The notes under the pieces are model-generated. The model had not been told where the DNA came from and searched no databases. It saw only the letters and a list, made by a program, of their open reading frames with translations. 64,000 bases of DNA from an uncultured Clostridia bacterium. Lineage in GTDB: Bacteria > Bacillota > Clostridia > TANB77 > CAG-508. Positions within the stretch are counted from its first letter, which is position 1; every line of letters begins with the position of its first letter. Location: NCBI GenBank assembly GCA_947627595.1, contig CANQWQ010000003.1, positions 1 through 64,000 on the forward strand, read 5' to 3'. The position numbers and the translations under genes were made by a program. Below are positions 36,810-48,400 of the stretch, piece by piece.

Positions 36810-37781
36810 ATGGACGAAGAGAAAAAAGTTTTTAAAATTAGTCTAAAAACATTGATGTTTTTGATTATAATAATTGTTTTATTAGTCGTTATTATAGTTA
36901 TGGGATTTATGTTGGCAAGTAAAAGCAATAACGAAAAACAGTCGGAATCAGCGGTATCTAAAGACAATGAAGATAAAGAAGAAGTCGTTGCAAATATAGT
37001 AGAAAACAAAGTTGAAAATAAAACAGATAATAAAGTTAAAAATAAAGTTTCTAATAAAACCAAAAATACTGTTAACCCTGATTCGAGCGGAAATGTTCAA
37101 TATGTTGAAAAAATAGTTGATGCAAAAAGTTATATTTATGATGCACAATATAGTGTAGAAAATTTAAAAATTGAAGAATATCAAACAAATGATGGGACCA
37201 GTCATTCAGCTTCAGATATAGTAGTTCCATTTGTAAACATGGTTTCTGATGATGCAGATGACGTTAACAATGAAATTCAAAGTTTATACGAAAATTATAT
37301 GAATGAATATAAAGTTTGTAGTGAAAATAAAAATAGTTTTATAAAAGTAAATTATGAAACTTTCACTACAGCTAATATTATTTCAGTTTTGATTACAGTT
37401 CAAAGAGGAAATGAAAACGAAGAAACAAATGAATATGTAACTTATAATTTTGATGCTATTGATGGAGTAAAACTTACTTATAGTCAAACATATGAACTTG
37501 TTGGAATTAAAGATATTGAAGAAAAAGTTAAAAATGCTATATCTAATCTAGAAGATTTTGAAGAATATGAATTAAATGAAAGTTATCCAGAAGAAGTAAG
37601 AGAAGCTAGAGATAAAGAACTTGAAGATTGTAAAAACAAAATTTACACTTATTATCAACAAGATTTATTAAATAATCATATAGCTTATTATTTGGATAGA
37701 AATTTGAAGTTTAATATTGCAATTAATGTAGTTCTTCCTGCAGAAGGGGGAGAATATTCAAAAATAGTTGTAGTAGAATAA
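36810..37781 (+). CDS. membrane-anchored protein of unknown function (RsiV/DUF3298-like outer domain)
   Basis: 323 residues. Short cytoplasmic tail, one membrane helix (about 14-35), then a low-complexity linker of N/K/V repeats (about 65-90) and an outer domain of about 220 residues. YNFDAIDGVKLTYSQTYELVG and an SLYENYMNEY helix resemble the domain found in RsiV and DUF3298 proteins. No sigma factor is adjacent. Function unclear. Confidence 0.5.
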   Translation: MDEEKKVFKISLKTLMFLIIIIVLLVVIIVMGFMLASKSNNEKQSESAVSKDNEDKEEVVANIVENKVENKTDNKVKNKVSNKTKNTVNPDSSGNVQYVEKIVDAKSYIYDAQYSVENLKIEEYQTNDGTSHSASDIVVPFVNMVSDDADDVNNEIQSLYENYMNEYKVCSENKNSFIKVNYETFTTANIISVLITVQRGNENEETNEYVTYNFDAIDGVKLTYSQTYELVGIKDIEEKVKNAISNLEDFEEYELNESYPEEVREARDKELEDCKNKIYTYYQQDLLNNHIAYYLDRNLKFNIAINVVLPAEGGEYSKIVVVE

Positions 37782-37806
37782 TTTTTTTGGTGGGTGAAAT
37801 ATAAAG

Positions 37807-39037
37807 ATGAAATTAAGAATTTTAAAGAGTGCAAACAATGTTGGTAGAGAAGTTATAGAGATACAAAGTCGGAAATACAAAAATAGCAGTTGCTTTTGGA
37901 GAAGAAAGAGGAACAGGTGAAATAATTAAAGATAAACCATTATTTGATGGATTAACAGTTGGAACACCTTCATATGATGGAATTTTCGTTTTGAGAAATC
38001 CTGAAAACTGTGAACTTGTTAATTATTCATTAGAACAAATTGCAGTATATATGGATAGAAAAACAATTTTAAATTATAATGCTTGTGTAGATTTCTTAGA
38101 ACTTCCAAAAAGAGCTGTAAGAGAAGTTCATGAAGAATCTATAAATCATTTAAAAGATTTAGATATAATTCCTTTTATTGTAGATCCATCTAACTTAAAC
38201 ACATATATACTTTGTGTAAAAGATAAACAAGGAAAAACTGCTGTAATTTGTGGAGATTTTAAAAACTATGATGGAGTATATGGAAAAGATAAACTTCGCA
38301 AAGCTTTATCAATAATTTCAAGTGCAGATGTTGTAGCCATCGAAGGAAAATACCTTGGAAAAGGTGGCTTTGAACACGCTAGTGAGGGAGAAGTTTTTGA
38401 TAAATTAAAAAATATCATGAAACTTTATAAACAGGTTTATGTTATTCAATCTGAAACAGACATGATTATGGCTAAAAACATTTATCAAGCAGCTTTGAAG
38501 ACTAAAAAAATATTTATAGAAAACAGTCTTTTAAGTAATTTAGCTACAATTGCAAATGGAAGTTTTCCAAACCCTGTATCATCAAAAAAAGTATATAGTT
38601 ATAATCAAGTAGTTTTAAATAATCAAAGCTATGAGTTTAAAAGAAAATATTTAGCGCCATTTACTCTTTGCAGTGCAGTTGATAAAATGAAAAAAGAAAG
38701 ATATGCAATGAACATTACAAAAGATATGCTACAAGATCTTCAGCTTTTCAATAAAACTGGAAGTTTATATGATGCTTGCGTAATATTTGGAGAATGGAAA
38801 GGCTTTTTAGAAGAAGACGAAGAAATGCAAGAATTCATTGAGATGATGAAAAAAGAATATGAAGTTGATTATTATGAGTTATATACTAAAGGAGAACTTA
38901 ATTTAAATACTTTAAAAACAATAATTGCTAAATTAAATCCTAAATGTGTTGTTCCTGTTGACTTTGATAAATCAGTTAACAATTCAGCTGGAATTCCTAA
39001 TTTTAAAGTTTTAGATGAAGAAAAAATGGAAATATAA
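37807..39037 (+). CDS. degenerate metallo-beta-lactamase-fold protein, one CGG +1 shift
   Basis: 409 residues with a +1 step at 37870. The start SANNVGREVIEIQSGNTKIAVAFG lines up with the first strands of RNase J/beta-CASP proteins (GGNxxxI...LLDxG). VICGDFKNYDG matches the SGDF strand and KCVVPVDFDK the final strand, but the HxHxDH zinc motif is absent (VLRNPENCEL stands there). A catalytically dead or changed relative is the likeliest reading. The ATG follows GGTGGGTGAAAT. Zero-frame reading gives only 37 residues. Confidence 0.7.
37870..37872 (+). other. CGG +1 recoding site (degenerate MBL gene)
   Basis: AGT-C-GGA: the zero frame stops at TGA 37918. Skipping the C opens the 388-codon frame and restores EIQSGNTKI. 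Confidence 0.85.
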
Positions 39038-39051
39038 AGATAAAAAATAAT

Positions 39052-39086
39052 AAATAAAAACGAGTAGATTTTACTCGTTTTTATTT
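39052..39086. terminator. bidirectional terminator between the MBL-like gene and rpsT
   Basis: 14-bp stem AATAAAAACGAGTA / TACTCGTTTTTATT between convergent genes. Confidence 0.88.
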
Positions 39087-39348
39087 ATTTTACTTCATTT
39101 AATTTTTTTGCTAAACTTGATTTTTTTCTAGAAGCTGTATTTGCTTTGATAACGCCTTTTGAACAAGCTTGATCAACCTTTTTAACAGCATTCTTGAAAG
39201 CAGCTTCTGCTTTAGCTTTATCGCCTTCTTGAGCAGCAGCTTCAAATGATTTAACAGCTGTTTTATAAGCTGATTTAACCATATTATTTTGTAAAGTTTT
39301 TTTCTTAATAACATCTACTCTCTTAATAGCTGATTTAATGTTTGGCAT
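39085..39348 (-). CDS. rpsT: 30S ribosomal protein S20
   Basis: 87 residues, ATG after GGGAGG. MPNIKSAIKRVDVIKKKTLQ, TAVKSFEAAAQEGDKAKAEA and KKVDQACSKGVIKANTASRK are typical for bS20. Transcribed alone, opposite to its neighbours. Confidence 0.98.
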   Translation of the reverse strand: MPNIKSAIKRVDVIKKKTLQNNMVKSAYKTAVKSFEAAAQEGDKAKAEAAFKNAVKKVDQACSKGVIKANTASRKKSSLAKKLNEVK

Positions 39349-39545
39349 GGTTTTGCACCTCCCTTGTAAAATTCAAGTCAATTTCTTTGAATATTTTAAC
39401 ACGTCACGCCAAAAAAAGCAAGTGTTTTAGGAAAAAATATGTAAAAAGTTGATTTTTACTTGAAAATGTGAGGCTATTATGGTATATTTATAAAGGATTA
39501 TTTTACTTATATAATTGGGGAAATTGTATTTAGTGGAGGTAATTG

Positions 39546-39992
39546 ATGATAGCTATTGGTGCCGATCATGGCGGTTTTAAATTAAAAGAAGAAATTAAAA
39601 AATATTTAGATGAAAATGATATAAAATATGAAGATTTTGGAACTTTTAATGAAGAAAGAACAGATTATCCAATTTATGCTGAAAAAGTTGCGAAATCAAT
39701 TCAAAATAAAAAATGTGAATGTGGAATTTTAATTTGTAAATCAGGAGCTGGAATGACAATTGCAGCTAATAAATTTAAAGGAATCAGAGCTACGATAGGT
39801 TTTAATCAAGAAGTCATTAGAGCTTCAAAAGCAGATGATGATATAAATGTTTTAGTATTACCAGCAGAATATATAAATATTTCTGAAGCTGTTGCTATTA
39901 CTAGAATTTGGATTGCTACTCAATTTAAAGGCGGAAGATATGAAGAAAGACTACAAATGATGGAAAATATTGAAAAGAACGAGATGATTTAG
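39546..39992 (+). CDS. rpiB: ribose 5-phosphate isomerase B
   Basis: 148 residues from the ATG at 39546, six bases after GGAGG. IAIGADHGGFKLKEEIKKYL, the DFGTF and DYPIYA strand ends, GILICKSGAGMTIAANK with the catalytic Cys, and RASKADDDINVLVLPA define RpiB/LacAB proteins. Interconverts ribose 5-phosphate and ribulose 5-phosphate. Confidence 0.95.
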   Translation: MIAIGADHGGFKLKEEIKKYLDENDIKYEDFGTFNEERTDYPIYAEKVAKSIQNKKCECGILICKSGAGMTIAANKFKGIRATIGFNQEVIRASKADDDINVLVLPAEYINISEAVAITRIWIATQFKGGRYEERLQMMENIEKNEMI

Positions 39993-40008
39993 GAAAGGAT
40001 GTTAAGCT

Positions 40009-41112
40009 ATGTGGGGAGACATTGCAATAGCATTTACGATAGCCTTTTTGACAGCATTTATGACTACGCCTTATACGATTCGTTTAGCTAAAAAAATTGG
40101 TGCAGTTGATACACCTAAAGATGAAAGACGTATAAATAAAATTACAATGACAAGATTAGGTGGACTAGCTGTAATTTTAGGCTTTGTTGTTTCAGTTATA
40201 TATCTTTTAACAGTAATGGTAATAGAGAAAAAAATAGATTTAACTCAAAATAGTTATAATATAAAACTTTTGGGCTTTGCACTTGGTGGAATTATATTAT
40301 CTGTAACATGTTTTATAGATGATGTAAAAGGAGTTCCGGCATTAGTAAAACTACTTGCTCAAACTGTTGCAGCATGTATAGTTGTAAAATGTGGAATATT
40401 GATAGATAATGTTAAAATTCCATTTTTAAATAAAATAACAAGTGAAATTTTCTACAAAATTTTAACTATTGGTTGGATAGTTGGTATTACAAATGCAATT
40501 AACTTAATTGATGGTTTAGATGGCCTTTCAACTGGAATCACGCTTATTTCATGCGTTTCACTATTAATAATATTTTCATTAAGTGGTTCGCCACTTATGT
40601 CAATAATTTTGATAACTGCTTTAGCTGGTGCTCTAGTTGGATTTTTACCATTTAACTTTAATCCTGCAAAAACTTTTATTGGAGATACAGGATCAAATTT
40701 TTTAGGTTACTGCATATCAATTATTTCAATTTTAGGAATTGCTAAAACTTATACAGCAATCGTAATTATTGCGCCTATAATAGTTCTTGCATTACCAATC
40801 TTTGATACACTTTTTTCAATTTTTAGAAGAATTATTCATGGGCATTCATTAAAAGCAATTTTTCAGCCAGATGCAAATCATTTACATCACAGAATGTTGA
40901 AAGCTGGATTTACTCAAAAACAATCAGTTCTTATTTTATATGGAATTACAGCAATACTTGGTATTTTCGTTATAATATGGATTGACAGTGGAATTTGGAA
41001 AGCATTATCTTTTGCAATCATGATTATACTTATTATTTTAGCTGGATATAAAGAATTTTTTAAGCAAAGATTACTTTCAGATAATGATGAAGAAAATAAG
41101 GAGAATAAGTAA
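40009..41112 (+). CDS. undecaprenyl-phosphate sugar-1-phosphate transferase (TagO/WecA type)
   Basis: 367 residues, about ten to eleven membrane helices. Catalytic loops: DTPKDERRINK with TMTRLGGLA, CFIDDVKGVPA (metal-binding DD), NLIDGLDGLSTG, and FIGDTGSNFLG, then HGHSLKAIFQPDANHLHHRM, the HIHH-like motif of the TagO/WecA branch. Starts wall teichoic acid or related polymer synthesis by loading GlcNAc-1-P on undecaprenyl phosphate. Confidence 0.93.
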   Translation: MWGDIAIAFTIAFLTAFMTTPYTIRLAKKIGAVDTPKDERRINKITMTRLGGLAVILGFVVSVIYLLTVMVIEKKIDLTQNSYNIKLLGFALGGIILSVTCFIDDVKGVPALVKLLAQTVAACIVVKCGILIDNVKIPFLNKITSEIFYKILTIGWIVGITNAINLIDGLDGLSTGITLISCVSLLIIFSLSGSPLMSIILITALAGALVGFLPFNFNPAKTFIGDTGSNFLGYCISIISILGIAKTYTAIVIIAPIIVLALPIFDTLFSIFRRIIHGHSLKAIFQPDANHLHHRMLKAGFTQKQSVLILYGITAILGIFVIIWIDSGIWKALSFAIMIILIILAGYKEFFKQRLLSDNDEENKENK

Positions 41113-41113
41113 A

Positions 41114-41671
41114 ATGAAATTAATAGTGGGGCTTGGTAATCCTGAAAAAGATTACAGCAACACCCGTCATAATATGGGATTTAACGTTTTAAATCTTTTA
41201 GCAAAAGAATATGATATCGACATTTCAAGAAGTAAATTTGAAGCAGAATATGGAAGTGGAATGATTGAAGGAAAAAACGTAATGTTAATAAAACCTCAAA
41301 CATTCATGAATTCTAGTGGAAGATCTGTTATTGAATTTGTTAATTTTTATAAAGTTCCATTAGAAGATTTAATTGTTGTTTATGATGATATTGATATCGA
41401 TATTTCATGTGTCAGAGTTAGAAAGAATGGAAGTCCAGGAAGTCATAATGGAATGAAATCAATTGTAAATATTTTAGCAGATGATAGATTTCCTAGAGTT
41501 CGTGTAGGAATTGGAAAACCACTTTATGATGATGACCTTATAAATTATGTAATAGGTGCTATACCTGAAGAAGAAATCCCTGGCTTAGAAGAGGGAGTTA
41601 GAAAAGCTAAAGATGCGATTGTAGAGATATTAAAAAATGGAATTGATTCAGCAATGAATAAATTTAATTAG
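41114..41671 (+). CDS. pth: peptidyl-tRNA hydrolase
   Basis: 185 residues from the ATG at 41114 (RBS AAGGAG), one base after the previous stop. MKLIVGLGNPEKDYSNTRHN (catalytic His in TRHN), KPQTFMNSSG, VYDDID and GSPGSHNGMKSI are standard Pth motifs. Recycles tRNA from dropped peptidyl-tRNA. Confidence 0.98.
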   Translation: MKLIVGLGNPEKDYSNTRHNMGFNVLNLLAKEYDIDISRSKFEAEYGSGMIEGKNVMLIKPQTFMNSSGRSVIEFVNFYKVPLEDLIVVYDDIDIDISCVRVRKNGSPGSHNGMKSIVNILADDRFPRVRVGIGKPLYDDDLINYVIGAIPEEEIPGLEEGVRKAKDAIVEILKNGIDSAMNKFN

Positions 41672-41680
41672 GAAGTAAAA

Positions 41681-42841
41681 ATGAAAGAAATTTATATTAG
41701 AGAAGACAATGATTTTAAATATATTTATTTAATTGAAGACAATATAATCATAGAAAAGCACGAGGAAAATAAAGAAAATCCTATGCTTGAAGGAAATGTA
41801 TATGTTGGAAAAGTAAATAATGTTTTACCTGGAATGCAAGCAGCATTTGTAAATATAGGTAGTGGAAAAAATGCATTTATACATTTAAAAGATTTATTAC
41901 CTAAAGTTGATACTGTTAAAGGCGAAGTTCCTGAGCAAGAAGATATTAGAAAACTTATTAGACCAGGTGACCCAATTTTAGTTCAAGTAACTAGAGATAA
42001 GACATACAAAAAAGGTGCTAGAGTTACAACACATATAAGTTTTACAGGAAGATTTTTTGTTTATATGCCTAAATCTCCTTTTGTCGCTGTTTCTCAAAAA
42101 ATAGAGGATGAAAATAAAAAACAAGAATTAAAAAAATTAGTTTCTGAAATACTTCCAGAAGGTGCTGGCGGAATAATTAGAACAAATTGCCAAAATGCTA
42201 GTAATGAAGTAATTGTAGAAGATATTAAGAAACAAATAAAATCTTGGAATAAGCTTATAAATATTCAATTCGATGATTATCCTAAAGAAATTTATAATTG
42301 CGGAGGAATCGTTAGAAAATATATAATTGATAACTTAGATAAAGGCTTAGAAAAAATTGTAGTTTGCAACAAAAATCTTGAAAAATTGATTAAAAATATT
42401 TTAAAAGAAGAGGACAAAACTGTTGAAATTGAAATAGATCCTAATTATCTTGAAAAATTTGATTATGAAAATCAATTGAGAAAATTAGATAATAGAAAGG
42501 TTTGGCTTGATTGTGGAGGATTTATAACAATTGACAAAACAGAAGCTTTAACTGCAATTGACGTTAACACTGGAAAATATATTGGAAAAAGTAGTTTTGA
42601 AGATACTATTTTTATTGTAAATAAAGAGGCTACAATAGAAATTGCTAAGCAACTAAGAGCACGTGATATTGGTGGAATTATAATTATTGATTATATTGAC
42701 ATGAATACTGAAGAAAATAAAAATGAAATAATAAAACTTATGGAACAAGAGATTAAAAAAGATAGTTCAAAAGTTCAAATTGAAGGATTCACAAGATTAA
42801 ATTTATTAGAAATGACTAGAAAACATGTTTATAGCTTATAG
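41681..42841 (+). CDS. rng: ribonuclease E/G family protein
   Basis: 386 residues, ATG after AGGAAG. S1-like N-terminal part (GNVYVGKVNNVLPGMQAAFVN), RNase H-like and 5'-sensor segments, and the catalytic core with LDCGGFITIDKTEALTAIDVNT (two metal-binding Asp) and IIIDYIDM. It ends soon after EMTRKHVYSL, where the zinc-link motif usually has TRKR, and lacks long C-terminal additions. A short RNase G-type enzyme for rRNA and mRNA processing. Confidence 0.92.
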   Translation: MKEIYIREDNDFKYIYLIEDNIIIEKHEENKENPMLEGNVYVGKVNNVLPGMQAAFVNIGSGKNAFIHLKDLLPKVDTVKGEVPEQEDIRKLIRPGDPILVQVTRDKTYKKGARVTTHISFTGRFFVYMPKSPFVAVSQKIEDENKKQELKKLVSEILPEGAGGIIRTNCQNASNEVIVEDIKKQIKSWNKLINIQFDDYPKEIYNCGGIVRKYIIDNLDKGLEKIVVCNKNLEKLIKNILKEEDKTVEIEIDPNYLEKFDYENQLRKLDNRKVWLDCGGFITIDKTEALTAIDVNTGKYIGKSSFEDTIFIVNKEATIEIAKQLRARDIGGIIIIDYIDMNTEENKNEIIKLMEQEIKKDSSKVQIEGFTRLNLLEMTRKHVYSL

Positions 42842-42853
42842 AAAGGTTTTAAA

Positions 42854-44162
42854 ATGAATGTAGGTTTTGTTTCTTTGCGGTTGCAGTAAAAATTTAGTTG
42901 ATACTGAAATGTGCATAGGACTTTTTAAAAAAGAAAAATTTAATATTGTTCAAAATAGCGAAGATGCAGATATTATAGTTGTTAATACTTGTGGTTTTAT
43001 AGAGCCAGCAAAGCAAGAGGCCATTGATACAATTTTAGAAATGGCTGAGCTTAAGAAAACTGGAAAATGCAAATATCTAATTGCTATGGGATGTTTAGTT
43101 CAAAGATATAGGGAAGACTTGGAGAAGATGCTTCCAGAAGTAGATTTATTTATAAGTATTGATGACTATAAAAATATTTGGCTTAAAATTTGTGAATTGA
43201 TTGGAAGAAAGCCAGAAGTTTCTAGTCAAAACACACTTGAATACGAGGACAGAATTATTTCTACAGGAGATAAAACAGCATATTTGAAAATCGCTGAAGG
43301 CTGTAGCAATAATTGTACATATTGTGCGATTCCATATATTCGTGGAAAATATATAAGTAGACCTTTTGAGAAAATTATTGATGAAGCCAAAAGATTAAAA
43401 AAATCTGGAATTGAAGAAATAATAGTAATTGCTCAAGATACTACAAAATATGGTCTAGACTTATATAACAAAAAGAGATTACCAGAGCTTTTACAAGAGA
43501 TTTCTAATATTGGTTTTAAATGGGTAAGATTTTTATATTCTTATCCTGAAGATATAACAGATGAACTTATTGAAGTTGTTAAGAAAAATGATAATATTTG
43601 CAAATATTTTGATATTCCTATTCAACACTATTCAAACTCAGTTTTGAAAAGAATGAATAGAAAAAGTAATCAAGAACAACTTGATAATTTATTAGAAAAA
43701 TTAAGAAAAGAAATTCCAAATGTAATCTTGAGAACTAGCTTGATTGTTGGTTTTCCAGGTGAAACAGAAGAAGACTTTTTTGAGCTTTATGAATTTGTAA
43801 ATAGAGCAAAATTTGAAAAACTTGGAGTTTTTAAATATTCAAAAGAAGACGGAACTCCTGCTAGTAGATTAAAAGAACAGATTCATTTTAAAACAAAACA
43901 AAAAAGATTAAATTCAATTATGAGTCTAGAACAGCAAATTTCTAAAATAAAATTAGAAGAAAAAATCGGAAATAGTTATGAAGTCTTAATAGATGGAATA
44001 ACAGATGATAACAAATATTATATTGGTCGTTCTTATATGGATATACCAAATGAAGATGGAGTAGTTTATATTCCTAAAACTAAAAATGGTTTAGTTGGAA
44101 AATTTGTAAATTGCAAAATTACAGATAGTTTGGGATATGATTTAGTTGGAAAATTAGATTAA
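42854..44162 (+). CDS. rimO: ribosomal protein S12 methylthiotransferase RimO, one CGG +1 shift
   Basis: 435 residues with a +1 step at 42878, the ninth codon. The join restores VGFVSLGCSKNLVDTEM, whose Cys binds the auxiliary cluster. Then VNTCGFI, radical SAM AEGCSNNCTYCAIPYIRG (CxxxCxxC), VGFPGETEEDF and a C-terminal TRAM domain. It adds a methylthio group to the conserved Asp of S12. Zero-frame reading ends after eleven residues. A TTG at 42867 could give an N-truncated form without the +1 step, but it would lose MNVG and has no RBS. Confidence 0.94.
42878..42880 (+). other. CGG +1 recoding site (rimO)
   Basis: TTG-C-GGT: the zero frame stops at TAA 42887. Skipping the C restores the invariant SLGCSKN. 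Confidence 0.93.
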
Positions 44163-44176
44163 GTAAGGATAAAAAT

Positions 44177-45472
44177 ATGAAACGAATTTGGAAATTAATT
44201 ATAGTTGTTCCAATAGTTTTGGGAATTATAGTAGCTGTTGGAATTACATTAAAAAATCAAACAGATAAATTAAATGAAAAAAATAAAATTGAAAATTTAT
44301 TTGGAAAATTATCTAGTAAGCCAATTGAAATAACTAAGTTTTATACATATGGAACATCTTTAAATGTTGAAGGAACAATTGATAGTATTTCAAAAGATAA
44401 TTTTGAAGGTTTAAAACTTGTTATAAGAGATGGCGAAAACTACGAAAAGACTTGTAATCTAGATTATGATTTCGAAGAGGGAAAAGTAGTTTTTTCTACT
44501 AGAGAAATTAATAACTCAATTAACTTAGAAGATTTACAAGCTGGAAAAAAATATTATTTACAATTAAGAGTTAAAACAAATAATAGCAAAGATTTTAAGT
44601 ATTATACATTTAAAAATTCTAGTGAATACAAAAATATAGAATATTATTCTTTAACTAAAGATGGAAAAAATAATAAAGTTGATGTAAAATTTGAAAAACA
44701 AAATTATAATGGAAAAGATTATAATTATTTAGGTTTAACAGTTAAAGAAACTAAACTTCCAAAAGAAGTTTATGATATTGTTATAGATTGCGGACATGGC
44801 GGAACAGATAAAGGAAATACTTCAGGTGAATATAATGAAAGAGATTTAACCTTAGATTATGGAAAAGCTTTAAAGACAGCTTTAGAGGAGAAAGGTTATA
44901 AAGTTAAACTTTCTAGAGATGATTCAAATACTGAGAATATGACTGAATTAAAGGCTTATGATGAAGATGGAAGAATTACAATTTGCTGTAAAACAAAGGC
45001 AAAATATATGTTGTCACTTCATAATACAGATGATTATTCAGGAGTTGAAGTATATGTTCCAAATAATGTTAATCTAGATTTTGCAAATAAAATTGCTACA
45101 AACCTTTATAATATGACATCTTTAGAACTTTCAACAAATAAAAGTGATTATAAAGTTAAAGAAGGAATTTATCAAAAAAACTTTAACAAAGATTCAATAA
45201 CAACAAATAATAAAACAATGACAGATAAAGGGTTAGAGCCATATAATTTGACATATGATACTCCTAGAATTTATACAATTAGAGAAGTTGGAGGAATCGC
45301 TACAAATGCATATATGGATGGAAGAAACACTTTATATAGTCCAAACAAATATTATAAATCTAATCAAGGAATAGAGAGTTACCAAGTTTGCATTGGAAAT
45401 ATAAAATCAGATTTAGATGTTCTTTTAAATGAAAAAGAACAAATTGTTAAAGCTTTAGCAGATGCTTTTTAA
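44177..45472 (+). CDS. N-acetylmuramoyl-L-alanine amidase (Amidase_3)
   Basis: 431 residues. One N-terminal membrane anchor (about 7-25), a beta-rich domain (about 45-190), then a catalytic zinc domain: IDCGHGGTDKG (His about 207), NERDLTLDYGKAL (Glu), LSLHNTDD (His) and YTIREVGGIATNAYMDGRN (catalytic Glu). Cuts the amide between MurNAc and the stem peptide outside the membrane. Cell separation or sporulation roles both fit. Confidence 0.88.
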   Translation: MKRIWKLIIVVPIVLGIIVAVGITLKNQTDKLNEKNKIENLFGKLSSKPIEITKFYTYGTSLNVEGTIDSISKDNFEGLKLVIRDGENYEKTCNLDYDFEEGKVVFSTREINNSINLEDLQAGKKYYLQLRVKTNNSKDFKYYTFKNSSEYKNIEYYSLTKDGKNNKVDVKFEKQNYNGKDYNYLGLTVKETKLPKEVYDIVIDCGHGGTDKGNTSGEYNERDLTLDYGKALKTALEEKGYKVKLSRDDSNTENMTELKAYDEDGRITICCKTKAKYMLSLHNTDDYSGVEVYVPNNVNLDFANKIATNLYNMTSLELSTNKSDYKVKEGIYQKNFNKDSITTNNKTMTDKGLEPYNLTYDTPRIYTIREVGGIATNAYMDGRNTLYSPNKYYKSNQGIESYQVCIGNIKSDLDVLLNEKEQIVKALADAF

Positions 45473-45498
45473 CAAAATACTAATGATTGGAGAAAATG

Positions 45499-48400
45499 AT
45501 GGAAGATTTAATACAATACGTCAGAAGTACTTTTGATGAAAAAACTCTAAAAATTGTTAATTTTATAGAAAGAGCGAATTTGCTCATTTCAGAAATGAAA
45601 GTTGATCAAGTAAAAGAAGGTGACAAGTTTGTTAATAAACAATCGCCAAACATAATTGAACTTTCATATTTAAGACTTTGTGATGATGATCCAGATTTTA
45701 ATCACAATATGATGGGTGAGATATTTTTACATTATTTAGAATATATTTTAAGAGATGCTAGAGCTAATTGGAGAATAGATACAAATCGCTTAAATCAAGA
45801 ATTAAACGGAAAATGTAATTATTGCAATATTAGTTTAAACTGTTGTCCAATGAAAGCTTTAGGATATATTAAAAAATGCATTAGAGATTCTAATATAAAT
45901 GAACAAGTATTTTTCTATAATTTAATGCAAGAAATAGACCCTGAAATTGAGGGAAAAAATGACGAAAAAGAAGCAGATAATATTGCTGAGAAAATTCTAT
46001 ATTTATGCAAAACACCACTTGATATACGAGGTGCTGAATTTTTGCTTGATACAAAAGCTGTTAGAATTACTGGAAAAGATTATGGAAAAATTTATTATAA
46101 AACAATTGATTTTGAGCTAAAGAAAGTTTCATTTATAAATAATTTATATGATTATTTCTGTGATGATAGCGGAATTAACGGAAGTTTTGATATTGCTGAT
46201 CCAAAAATTTCTACAGGATATTCTTATATGTTTGATCATAATCCAGCTGAACTTGCGGTTGCAATCAAAGATTTATCAGATACTTCAAAGGTTAATTATC
46301 ATCTTGTATTTAATAAAATATATTCTAAATTAGGTAAATTTGAAAACATTTCAAAACTTGCTTATTACAATGAATATATGAATAAATTAGATGTTTCATT
46401 AGATAATAATGAAGCTATAACTAAGGATATAAAAGAAGTTTTGACATATATTAGAAATTACGATAAAAACGCAAAACTTCCTTATATAAAATTTGATTTT
46501 CTAATTTATACTAAAAATTCTCAAATTTTAGATAATATTGTTTCAATTTTAAATAAATATTGTAGAACTTATAATTATCTATCAAACAAAACTATTGTGT
46601 ATGTTGATGTTGAGAGATTTATCATGAGAGCAAAAGATAGTTATGATGTTATATGTCAATTAGAAAGATTATATAATGATAATGATTTTGTTGTTTTTGC
46701 AAACATAGATAAAGCTACAAATATTAATGAATATAGATTAGAAGCATTTTTCCAAATGATTCCAAAACTTTATGATAGAAATAGAAGATCAATTACAATT
46801 TTTAGTGGAGATAGAAAAGTTTTAGAAGACTTGATTAGAAAATATGATAGTGTTACAGCAATGTTTAATCATGTTATAGATACTGGATGTTACGAGGCAG
46901 AAATAATTAAAGATAAACTTTGTAAGAGAATTAAGAAAGTTGGAAATTTGTCTAGTTTAGCTAGAGATAAAATTAGCGAATATGTTGATAAAAATTATAA
47001 ACAGGGATCTCAAAATGAGGCAGAGTTTATAGATAAAGCATATCAAGATATTGTTTTTGATAAGTTTAAATCAGAATATGAAAATGAAGATATAAGGCCT
47101 GAAAATATAGAAGTAGAGACTAATGGACCAAAATTAGAAGATGCTTTAGAAAAACTTAATAAATTAGTTGGACTTACTGAAGTAAAAGCAAAAGTAAATG
47201 AAATTATGAAATACTTAGAATATCAACGAAAAATAGGTGAGCCACAAAATATTAATTGTAATATGGTGTTTAAAGGAAACACTGGAACTGGAAAAACTAT
47301 AGTTACTAAAGTTATGGCTGAGATTCTACACGCAATGGGAATTATTAGAACAAACAAAGTTATTGAAGTTAGTGGAAAAGATTTAATCGGAAGCCATTTA
47401 GGTGAAACTGCTCCAAAAACTGGAAAAATTGTTAAAAACGCAGTTGATGGAATTTTAGTTATAGATGAAGCAAATACAATTATGGCTAGTAAAGGAAACG
47501 CAGATTATCCAATTGAGGCTGTTACAACACTTTGCGAGGGGATAGATAGATATAAAGATAGCTTGGTTGTTATTCTTTCAGGTGATACAAAAGAGATGAG
47601 TGTATTTATGTCAAAATATCCAAACCTTGCTGCTAGAATGGGCTTCGAGATTGGATTTGATGATTTTACAGTTCCTGAATTAATTGAAATCTTTAAATCA
47701 AAACTTGATGAAAAAGGCTATACTATTGAAGAAGATGCTTTAAAGAGAGTTACTAAAAATGTTGAAAGAGCTAAGATTGCTAGAAACTTTGGAAACGCTA
47801 GATATATAGATAATTTGTTAGAAAAAATTTATTTAGCACATGCTTGTGCTGATAAGCAAGATGACAAAAACCTTAAAAATATAGTAATTCAAGATATTGA
47901 AAAAGTTGAAAATTCTAATATAGATAGAGACAAAACTGTTGATGATATTTTGAAAGAACTAAACTCATTAATAGGACTTAAAGATATTAAAAATGTTATA
48001 GATGGCTTTGTATCAGTTCTTGAATTTAATAAAAAGTTAAATCGTAAAACAGATTTTAATATGCACATGATTTTTAAAGGTAATGCCGGAACTGGTAAAA
48101 CTACAGTTGCAAGATTAATAGCAAATATTTATTATTCACTTGGATATATAAATAAAAATAAAGTTGTTGAAGTTCAAAGTCAAGACTTAATTGCTGAATG
48201 GTTAGGACAAACTGGACCTAAGACTCAAGCTGTTATTGAATCAGCTTTAGATGGAGTTTTATTTATAGATGAAGCATATTCTTTAATGGAACATAGAGGT
48301 TCAAATGCTAGTTATACTGCTGAAGCAATTGCAACATTGCTTAAAGCTATGGAAGATTATAAAGGAAGATTAATAGTAATCTTTGCAGGATATACTGAAG

